Under the pieces are notes generated by a model, which did no database searches, was not told the DNA's origin, and saw only the letters and a list, made by a program, of their open reading frames with translations. A stretch of 11,445 bases of DNA from contig CBETVX010000071.1 in assembly GCA_965539935.1 (NCBI GenBank), positions 1 to 11,445 on the forward strand, in the 5' to 3' direction. The DNA is from CBETVX01 sp965539935. Its GTDB lineage: Bacteria; Bacillota; Clostridia; Peptostreptococcales; Caminicellaceae. The position numbers and the translations under genes are program-made. This document shows, piece by piece, positions 6,048 through 11,445 of this stretch. The number at the start of each line of letters is the position of its first letter. The first letter of the stretch is position 1.

Positions 6048-7439
6048 ATGAAAGTAGTTGTTCTTGGCGGCGGACCAGGAGGGTATGTATGTGCAATTAG
6101 AGCGGCACAACTTGGAGCAGAAGTTACCATTATAGAAAAGAAACATATAGGAGGAACATGTTTAAATGTAGGGTGCATTCCCACAAAGGTACTTCTTCAT
6201 ACAAGTGAAATATATAATACCATCAAGGAAGAATCTGAAGAACTTGGCATAAAAGTAGGAGAGGCTTATATTGATTGGGCTACCCTTCAAAATAGAAAAG
6301 AATCAATAGTCAATCAATTAGTAGGTGGTGTAGAAACCCTCTTAAAATCAAATAATATAAAAAAGATAGATGGATATGGAAAGTTTTTAAATAATAAAGA
6401 GATTGAAGTTACCTTATCTGATGGGAAAAAACAAACTATAGAATTTGATAAAGCTGTAATAGCTACGGGTTCAGAACCTACAATAATTCCCCTACAAGGT
6501 GTTGAGTTAGATGGGGTCATTACCAGCGATGAAGCCCTATCTTTAGAGGAAATACCAGAAAGCATCTGTATAATAGGGGGAGGAGTAATTGGTAGCGAAT
6601 TTGCATCGGTGTATTCTTCCCTGGGTACAAAGGTTACAATAGTTGAAATGCTCCCTGAAATATTGCCTACAATGGATGATGATATTGTAAGCATTCTAAA
6701 AAATCAACTGATGAAGTCAGGGGTAGATATATATACAAAAACAAAAGTTAGTGGCATTCATCAGAAAGGAGATAAATTAGTTGTTAATACTAGTTCCCAA
6801 GGAAGAGAACAATCCTTTGAGGTAGAAAAAGTTTTATTGGCTGTGGGAAGAAGACCAGCCACGAAGAATTTAGGGCTTGAGGATATTGGCGTAAAGATTG
6901 ATAGAGGAGCTATTATAGTTGATAGAAGAACCATGGAAACAAATGTAAAAAACATATATGCCATTGGTGATTGTAATGGAGGAACACTACTTGCCCACGT
7001 AGCTTCAGCTGAAGGTGTAGTTGCAGCGGAAAATATTATGGGTAAAGTATCTAAGATTAAATTTAATACTACACCCTATGCAGTATATACTAAGCCAGAA
7101 TTAGCTGCTGTAGGTATGACAGAGGAGGAAGCAAGAAAGCAAGGATATGAAGTTCGGGTTGGGAAATTTCCTTTATATGCCAATGGTAAATCCTTAATTA
7201 TGGGTGAACCAAATGGGGTTGTAAAATTCGTTGTGGATGCTAAGACCGATGAAATACTTGGTATACACATGGCAGGCCCTAGAGCAACTGATTTAATTGC
7301 AGAAGGGGCATTGGCTATTAGATTAGAAGCTACAGTTGAAGAAATTGTTACAACTATACATGCTCACCCAACTGTGGGAGAGTCCTTCCACGAAGCAGCC
7401 CATGCTGTTCACAACTTAGCAATACATTTACCAAGATAA
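6048..7439 (+). CDS. acoL: Dihydrolipoamide dehydrogenase (E3) of the acetoin dehydrogenase complex
   Basis: This flavoprotein reoxidises the dihydrolipoyl arm of AcoC and reduces NAD+. In 463 residues it shows the FAD-binding LGGGPGG (6-12), the redox disulphide GGTCLNVGC (Cys38 and Cys43), the NAD-binding GGGVIG (177-182), the second FAD motif YAIGDC (about 304-309) and the catalytic HAHPTVGE pair His440/Glu445 supplied across the dimer. Unlike many Firmicutes E3 proteins it has no N-terminal lipoyl domain, so AcoC carries the only lipoyl domain in this operon. AAAGGAG (6032-6038) is 9 nt before the ATG, and the gene begins 17 bases after acoC. It is the last gene before the operon terminator. 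Confidence 0.95.
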   Translation: MKVVVLGGGPGGYVCAIRAAQLGAEVTIIEKKHIGGTCLNVGCIPTKVLLHTSEIYNTIKEESEELGIKVGEAYIDWATLQNRKESIVNQLVGGVETLLKSNNIKKIDGYGKFLNNKEIEVTLSDGKKQTIEFDKAVIATGSEPTIIPLQGVELDGVITSDEALSLEEIPESICIIGGGVIGSEFASVYSSLGTKVTIVEMLPEILPTMDDDIVSILKNQLMKSGVDIYTKTKVSGIHQKGDKLVVNTSSQGREQSFEVEKVLLAVGRRPATKNLGLEDIGVKIDRGAIIVDRRTMETNVKNIYAIGDCNGGTLLAHVASAEGVVAAENIMGKVSKIKFNTTPYAVYTKPELAAVGMTEEEARKQGYEVRVGKFPLYANGKSLIMGEPNGVVKFVVDAKTDEILGIHMAGPRATDLIAEGALAIRLEATVEEIVTTIHAHPTVGESFHEAAHAVHNLAIHLPR

Positions 7440-7454
7440 ATAAAGTGAGTTTCT

Positions 7455-7509
7455 ATAGTATTTAGGACTTTGGCGAAAATATTATCGTTAAAGTCCTTAA
7501 ATACTATTT
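7455..7509 (+). terminator. Long hairpin terminator of the acetoin operon
   Basis: ATAGTATTTAGGACTTT (7455-7471) pairs with AAAGTCCTTAAATACTAT (7490-7507), 17 bp with one bulged base; the stem continues with GGCGA (7472-7476)/TCGTT (7485-7489) using two G-U pairs, leaving an 8-nt loop. The tail TTTATTTAATT is only moderately T-rich, so some readthrough into lplA is possible. It sits 15 bases after the acoL stop. Confidence 0.8.
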
Positions 7510-7628
7510 ATTTAATTAGGATAAATTATTTATTAAATACAATGATTGACTTCCAATGCCTTTTTATGTGGAGATTTTTATAGTAATATATAGATAATAC
7601 ATATGGTGTAGGGAAATAAAAATCTTAA

Positions 7629-7674
7629 TATTGAAAATACTATACAGAATAAATCTTTTATTAAATTTTCAATA
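7629..7674 (+). repeat. 10-bp inverted repeat in the leader of lplA
   Basis: TATTGAAAAT (7629-7638) and ATTTTCAATA (7665-7674) are perfect inverted copies with 26 bases between. They lie in the AT-rich 195-base gap between the operon terminator and lplA, ending 17 bases before its AGGAAGGTG ribosome site (7691-7699). It may be an operator or just AT-rich chance. I found no convincing -35/-10 or -24/-12 promoter in this gap. Confidence 0.35.
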
Positions 7675-7704
7675 AACTAATTATATTTATAGGAAGGTGA
7701 AAAA

Positions 7705-8688
7705 ATGAAATATATAAAAACTAATTGGGGTATACCCTATTATAATTTTGCCCTTGAAGAATATCTGATGAATGAAGCACCGGAAGATAGTTACCTTTTC
7801 TTCTATATACACAGACCATCTATCATTGTTGGGAAGCATCAAAACACCATAGAGGAAATAAATAAAGAATTCGTAGAAGAAAAGGGGATTATTGTAGCTA
7901 GAAGACTTTCCGGTGGTGGAGCTGTTTATCATGATGAAGGAAATCTAAATTTTTCATTTGTACAAAAAGCACAAGAGCAAGAATTCAATAATTTTGAAAA
8001 ATTTACTAGACCAATAATAAATGCCCTTAAAGAGTTGGGAGTAGAAGCCGAACTTTCCGGTAGAAATGATATATTGGTTGATGGTAAAAAAATATCTGGA
8101 AATGCACAATACTATAAAAAAGGTAGGATATTAAGTCATGGTACTTTGTTATTTGATGCTGATATGACTAATTTATCAAAGGCACTTAAAGTTAAAGACT
8201 TAAAAATTAAGTCTAAGGGAATTAAGTCCGTTAGAAGTAGGGTTACAAATATTAAAGAACACATGGAAAAAGATATGTCAATAATTGAACTTAAAGACTA
8301 TATTTTAGATTATATTTCCAACAATGAAGATATTAGTGAATATGTATTGAATGAAAGTGAACTAGAGAAAATTAATGAAGCCGCAAAAAATAAGTTTAGT
8401 ACGTGGGATTGGAACTGGGGTAATTCTCCAGAATATGAAATTCAAAAAATTAATAAATTCCCCTGTGGTTTAATTGATATTAGATTAAATATAAAAAATG
8501 GTAAAATTAAGGATTGTAAAATATATGGAGATTTCTTTACAAAGAGAAATATAGAGGAATTGGAAGGAATATTATGTAATAAGACCTATGAAAAGGAAAG
8601 TATAAAAAATCAATTAAAAACCATTAATTTATCCGATTATTTTCATGGTCTTGACTTAGAAGAATTTGTAGAGTTTTTAACTGTTTGA
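7705..8688 (+). CDS. lplA: Lipoate-protein ligase A
   Basis: The enzyme activates free lipoate with ATP to lipoyl-AMP and attaches it to the lipoyl lysine of E2-type domains. The catalytic fold (about 1-240) shows HRPSIIVGKHQN (36-47), the lipoate/adenylate loop RRLSGGGAVYHD (66-77) followed by EGNLNFSF, and GRNDILVDGKKISGNAQ (119-135) in which Lys129 matches the catalytic lysine of E. coli LplA. The C-terminal part (about 245-327) is the small accessory domain of the bacterial ligases, so the protein should perform both half-reactions alone. A plausible ribosome site AAGGTG (7694-7699) lies 5 nt before the ATG. Its position between acoL and acoR points to AcoC Lys43 as the main target. It is beyond the operon terminator, so it is likely transcribed partly on its own. 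Confidence 0.93.
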   Translation: MKYIKTNWGIPYYNFALEEYLMNEAPEDSYLFFYIHRPSIIVGKHQNTIEEINKEFVEEKGIIVARRLSGGGAVYHDEGNLNFSFVQKAQEQEFNNFEKFTRPIINALKELGVEAELSGRNDILVDGKKISGNAQYYKKGRILSHGTLLFDADMTNLSKALKVKDLKIKSKGIKSVRSRVTNIKEHMEKDMSIIELKDYILDYISNNEDISEYVLNESELEKINEAAKNKFSTWDWNWGNSPEYEIQKINKFPCGLIDIRLNIKNGKIKDCKIYGDFFTKRNIEELEGILCNKTYEKESIKNQLKTINLSDYFHGLDLEEFVEFLTV

Positions 8689-8720
8689 TAGTTACAGCTA
8701 AGCAATAGGTTTTATAAATT

Positions 8721-8739
8721 ATTGTAACAGATTTACAAT
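8721..8739 (+). promoter_or_regulatory. 19-bp palindrome directly upstream of acoR, possible operator or weak terminator
   Basis: ATTGTAACAGATTTACAAT consists of perfect 7-bp arms (8721-8727 and 8733-8739) around CAGAT. The right arm contains TACAAT (8734-8739), which with TTTATA (8711-8716) at 17-bp spacing could be a weak sigma-70-type promoter for acoR. An operator here could give autoregulation. The arm also precedes TTTTA, so a weak terminator for lplA is the rival reading. Confidence 0.4.
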
Positions 8740-8760
8740 TTTACTTAAAGGGGGGATATT

Positions 8761-10710
8761 TTGGATAACTATAATAGTGAGCGGAAAAAAAGATGGATGA
8801 AGTTTATAGATGAAAATATTATAGATTCCTCAGTCAATCCGATTATTGCAGATTCATGGAAAAGATGCAAAAAATATGGAGTTGACCCCTTTGGAGGAAT
8901 AGGTCCCAAAATACTGAGAGTAAAATTCGAAGACATACTTAAAGAAAATAAAGAGCTTTTAGATGTTGCCAGACCTATTATGGCAAATCTTCATGAAATT
9001 GTTATAGGAACACATTTTGCATTGGTTCTTACAGATAAATACGGACATATAATTGAAACGATAGGAAATAACATTGTAAGGGATAGAGCAAATAGAATAC
9101 GATTTAATCTAGGGTCCATATGGAGTGAAAAAGCAGTAGGAACAAATGCTATAGGCACGGCATTAGAGATTGATCAACCAATCCAAATAATTGGAGAAGA
9201 GCATTATTGTGTAAGCCACCATCCTTGGACATGTTCAGCTGCTCCAATTCATGATGAAAAGGGAAATGTTATAGGATGTTTAAATATGTCAGGTGATAGC
9301 AATCAGGCACATTCCCACACCTTAGGTATTGTAGTTGCAGCCACATACACAATAGAAAAACAAATGGCATTATTAAGATCCCATAAATTAATTGAAACTA
9401 TTTTTGAAAGTACCACAGATGGGATGATAGTAGTAGATAAGAATTATGGAATAAAAAGAGTAAATGAAAGAGCTATAAAAATTTTAGGAATAATGAAAAA
9501 GGATATATATAAATTAGATGCAAGGGATATTTTTAAGGATATAAATTTTCTTTTTGATATGGATTTTTATAATAAAAGAAAATCAGCTTACTTTACTGAT
9601 TGTAACGCATACGTAGATGGTAAAAGAATAGCTTGTAGTGCTAATATAGTACCTATGATTACAAATGATGAAATTGTAGGATTTACTATAGTGTTTAAAG
9701 AGACAAAATATCTTCATAAAGCTGTAAATAAGGTGGCCGGGAATATGGCTACCTATACTTTCAAAAATATAATTAGCGAAGATGAAAAAATGAAGCAGCT
9801 GATTAATGCAGCCAAGAGAATAGCAAGAACTAATAGCTGTATATTGATCGAAGGAGAAAGTGGAACAGGAAAGGAATTATTTGCCCATGCAATTCATAAT
9901 CATAGTAATCGTGCAAAAGGGCCCTTTGTGGCCATAAACTGTGCATCCCTTCCTAGAGATTTAATTGAAAGCGAATTATTTGGCTATGAGAAAGGCGCAT
10001 TTACTGGGGCTTTAAAGGAAGGTAAGCCTGGAAAATTTGAGCTTGCAAATGGGGGAACGATATTTTTAGATGAGATTGGAGAGCTTCCATTGGAGCTACA
10101 GGCCAAGCTTTTAAGAGTATTAGATAATATATCCATAAGAAGGATTGGCGGAAATTATGAGAAAAAGTTAGATGTACGTATTATAGCTGCAACTAATAGA
10201 GATCTATTGAAGGAAATGAAAAATAAAAATTTTAGAGAAGATTTATATTATAGATTAAATGTATTTAAATTAGAAATACCTCCTTTAAGGGAAAGAAAGG
10301 GAGACATTAAACTCTGTGCCAATCACTTTTTGAATAATTTTAATCGACAAAATCATCAAACAACTAAGGCCTTAAGTGATGGATTTATAAGATGTTTAGA
10401 AAATTATAAATGGATAGGTAATGTAAGGGAGCTTCAAAATATTATTGAAAGAGCATACTATTTATGTGAAGATAGTATTATCACAGAAGAACATTTACCC
10501 CAGTATATTTCCCTTTATATGGATGATTATACTGAAAAAGAGGTTGATATACCTATTGTTCCCATAGAAAATGTAGAAAAAAATAATATTATTAACATGC
10601 TTTTAAAATGTGAAAAAAATGTTATTCAAGCAGGTAAAAATCTTAATATGAGTAAATCTACAATATATAGAAAAATAAAAAAATATAATATAGACCTTAA
10701 TAAAATATAA
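8761..10710 (+). CDS. acoR: AcoR, sigma-54-dependent acetoin operon activator
   Basis: This 649-residue enhancer-binding protein senses acetoin and drives open-complex formation at the -24/-12 promoter. Domains: a GAF sensor (about 75-190, containing HYCVSHHPWTCSAAPIHD), a PAS domain (about 210-320), the AAA+ sigma-54 interaction domain (about 338-565) with Walker A GESGTGKE (365-372), the sigma-54 contact loop GAFTGA (412-417) and Walker B GGTIFLDE (431-438), then a C-terminal Fis-type helix-turn-helix (about 611-646, NVIQAGKNLNMSKSTIYRKIKKY). No receiver domain is present, so it answers to a ligand rather than a kinase. The start is TTG, with AAAGGGGGG (8747-8755) 5 nt before it; the N-terminal NPIIADSWKRCKKYGVDP is typical of AcoR. 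GAF-PAS-AAA-Fis regulators also control other pathways, but the neighbourhood makes AcoR the best name. Confidence 0.93.
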   Translation: MDNYNSERKKRWMKFIDENIIDSSVNPIIADSWKRCKKYGVDPFGGIGPKILRVKFEDILKENKELLDVARPIMANLHEIVIGTHFALVLTDKYGHIIETIGNNIVRDRANRIRFNLGSIWSEKAVGTNAIGTALEIDQPIQIIGEEHYCVSHHPWTCSAAPIHDEKGNVIGCLNMSGDSNQAHSHTLGIVVAATYTIEKQMALLRSHKLIETIFESTTDGMIVVDKNYGIKRVNERAIKILGIMKKDIYKLDARDIFKDINFLFDMDFYNKRKSAYFTDCNAYVDGKRIACSANIVPMITNDEIVGFTIVFKETKYLHKAVNKVAGNMATYTFKNIISEDEKMKQLINAAKRIARTNSCILIEGESGTGKELFAHAIHNHSNRAKGPFVAINCASLPRDLIESELFGYEKGAFTGALKEGKPGKFELANGGTIFLDEIGELPLELQAKLLRVLDNISIRRIGGNYEKKLDVRIIAATNRDLLKEMKNKNFREDLYYRLNVFKLEIPPLRERKGDIKLCANHFLNNFNRQNHQTTKALSDGFIRCLENYKWIGNVRELQNIIERAYYLCEDSIITEEHLPQYISLYMDDYTEKEVDIPIVPIENVEKNNIINMLLKCEKNVIQAGKNLNMSKSTIYRKIKKYNIDLNKI

Positions 10711-10755
10711 GAGTTATAATTTATAATAGTTTTAAAGATAAATAAATTAGTTTTT

Positions 10756-10761
10756 TATACT
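10756..10761 (+). promoter_or_regulatory. Possible -10 element for the Nudix gene
   Basis: TATACT in the 102-base gap after acoR resembles a vegetative -10 box, followed by an ACTTAAGT palindrome at 10763-10770. No good -35 stands at the right distance (TTTAAA at 10731-10736 is 19 bases away), so the call is weak. Confidence 0.25.
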
Positions 10762-10818
10762 ACTTAAGTAAATAAGTATTTTATAGAGGACTAGTGATGA
10801 ATAGAAAGAGGTATGTGT

Positions 10819-11292
10819 ATGCACTTTAGAGTAAGAGCAGCAGCTATAATCTTAAATAATAATAGTGAAATTCTTTTAGTACATCATCGACACCCTCAAA
10901 CAGGAGAAGAATGGTGGACCCTTCCTGGTGGGGGTCTAGAAGGAGAGGAAAATGCAGTTGACGCTGTTATACGGGAAGTTAAAGAAGAATGTAAAATCAA
11001 TTGTATTCCTCAAAGGTTGGTATATGTAAGAGAATTCTTAGACTGTAAAAATGATATACATCATGTGGAACTATTTTTTACTGCAAATGTAAATAACTAT
11101 CAGGTTGAAAAAGGTATAGACCCTGAACTTAAAGAGCAGTATATTACCGATGTCAGATTTTTCTCAAGAAAGGATATAGAGAAAGTACAGGTAGCAGTAT
11201 TTCCAGAGATACTTAGGGATAGGTTCTGGGAAGATTTAGAAAGTAATTTTACAGGTCATCATACTTACCTTGGCCAAAGACATTGGAAATAA
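10819..11292 (+). CDS. Nudix hydrolase
   Basis: The protein hydrolyses a nucleoside diphosphate linked to another group; the substrate cannot be named from sequence. From ATG 10819 it has 157 residues with the Nudix box at about 38-60: GGLEGEE, seven residues, then REVKEECKI. The metal-binding RE..EE residues are intact; the late Gly of the consensus is Lys here, a tolerated change. PGGGLEGEE and the preceding EEWWTLP are typical of MutT-like members. ATG 10819 is preferred over ATG 10813 because AGAGGT (10807-10812) is 6 nt from the former and directly abuts the latter. It follows acoR by about 100 bases and ends at its own terminator, so it need not belong to the acetoin regulon. Confidence 0.88.
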   Translation: MHFRVRAAAIILNNNSEILLVHHRHPQTGEEWWTLPGGGLEGEENAVDAVIREVKEECKINCIPQRLVYVREFLDCKNDIHHVELFFTANVNNYQVEKGIDPELKEQYITDVRFFSRKDIEKVQVAVFPEILRDRFWEDLESNFTGHHTYLGQRHWK

Positions 11293-11302
11293 TGATAGAT
11301 TA

Positions 11303-11347
11303 AAAAACACCTTTTTGTGTCATATTTTAACACAAAAAGGTGTTTTT
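11303..11347 (+). terminator. Intrinsic terminator after the Nudix gene
   Basis: An 18-bp perfect stem is formed by 11303-11320 and 11330-11347 around a 9-base loop (CATATTTTA). The right arm ends in GGTGTTTTT, and the left arm begins with A-rich sequence, so the hairpin can terminate transcription from both directions. It lies 10 bases after the Nudix stop. Confidence 0.92.
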
Positions 11348-11445
11348 ATTTAGAAACAATATATCTATTTAAAGGGGGATTGCTTCAATCTAAATTTTAT
11401 ATACTTTAATAAAACATGAGTTTTTGAAAAAATTTATATAACTAT

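Noticed and set aside
7510..7704. Second sigma-54 promoter before lplA
   Set aside because: TGGTG near 7584 has no GC element at the required spacing, and TTGACT at 7546-7551 has no -10 box at 16-18 bases.
367..7932. Open frames on the - strand opposite the main genes (for example 367-555, 1337-1612, 2198-2446, 4452-4670, 6314-6694, 7687-7932)
   Set aside because: They lie almost wholly opposite well-supported + strand genes, or opposite the acoX-acoC gap and acoC start (4683-4955), have low-complexity or Ser/Ile-rich translations and no recognisable domain, so they are shadows.
11371..11393. AAAGGGGG followed by GATTG-CTT-CAATC as start of a new gene or element
   Set aside because: The nearby TTG opens only nine codons and is 1 nt from the purine run; the 5-bp inverted repeat is too short to call.
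1..11445. CRISPR, insertion sequence, tRNA or riboswitch
   Set aside because: No repeated spacer pattern, transposase, terminal repeats, cloverleaf or known riboswitch core was seen on either strand.

Overview
The window is AT-rich (roughly one third G+C by eye). It has strong GGAGG-type ribosome sites, TTG starts and closest recalled family resemblance to low-GC Firmicutes, so a member of the Clostridia is the best guess; genus cannot be told from the sequence alone. Every gene lies on the + strand.

Left edge (1-1098): the 3' part of a GyrI-like ligand-binding protein gene, cut by the window edge, overlaps by 8 bases a gene for a small four-helix membrane protein of unknown function. A clear intrinsic terminator (1050-1098) closes this pair.

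Centre (1099-7510): a complete acetoin dehydrogenase operon. A perfect sigma-54 (-24/-12) promoter at 1203-1218 precedes a Lin0512-family gene, then acoA and acoB (E1 alpha and beta), acoX (NAD-kinase-like, role unknown), acoC (E2, lipoyl acetyltransferase) and acoL (E3, dihydrolipoamide dehydrogenase). A long hairpin terminator at 7455-7507 ends it. The complex cleaves acetoin to acetaldehyde and acetyl-CoA and passes electrons through lipoate and FAD to NAD+.

Right part (7511-10710): lplA, a lipoate-protein ligase that would charge the lipoyl lysine of AcoC, then acoR, a GAF-PAS-AAA+-Fis activator with an intact GAFTGA loop, the signature of sigma-54 contact. Promoter type and activator therefore match, and the window holds a self-contained regulon: sensor/activator, sigma-54 promoter, enzyme complex and cofactor attachment. 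A cluster of TGGGAA half-sites about 200 bp upstream of the promoter is the best candidate for the AcoR enhancer.

Right edge (10711-11445): a Nudix hydrolase gene closed by an 18-bp hairpin terminator, then about 100 bases with no gene seen.

The most interesting items are the two uncharacterised partners inside the operon (Lin0512 protein and AcoX), two tandem E3/E1-binding domains in AcoC, a four-codon leader ORF (MWLW) that occupies the strongest ribosome site of the operon leader, a 12-bp hairpin without U-tract between acoB and acoX, and a 19-bp palindrome directly before acoR. No mobile element, CRISPR array, tRNA or rRNA was seen.
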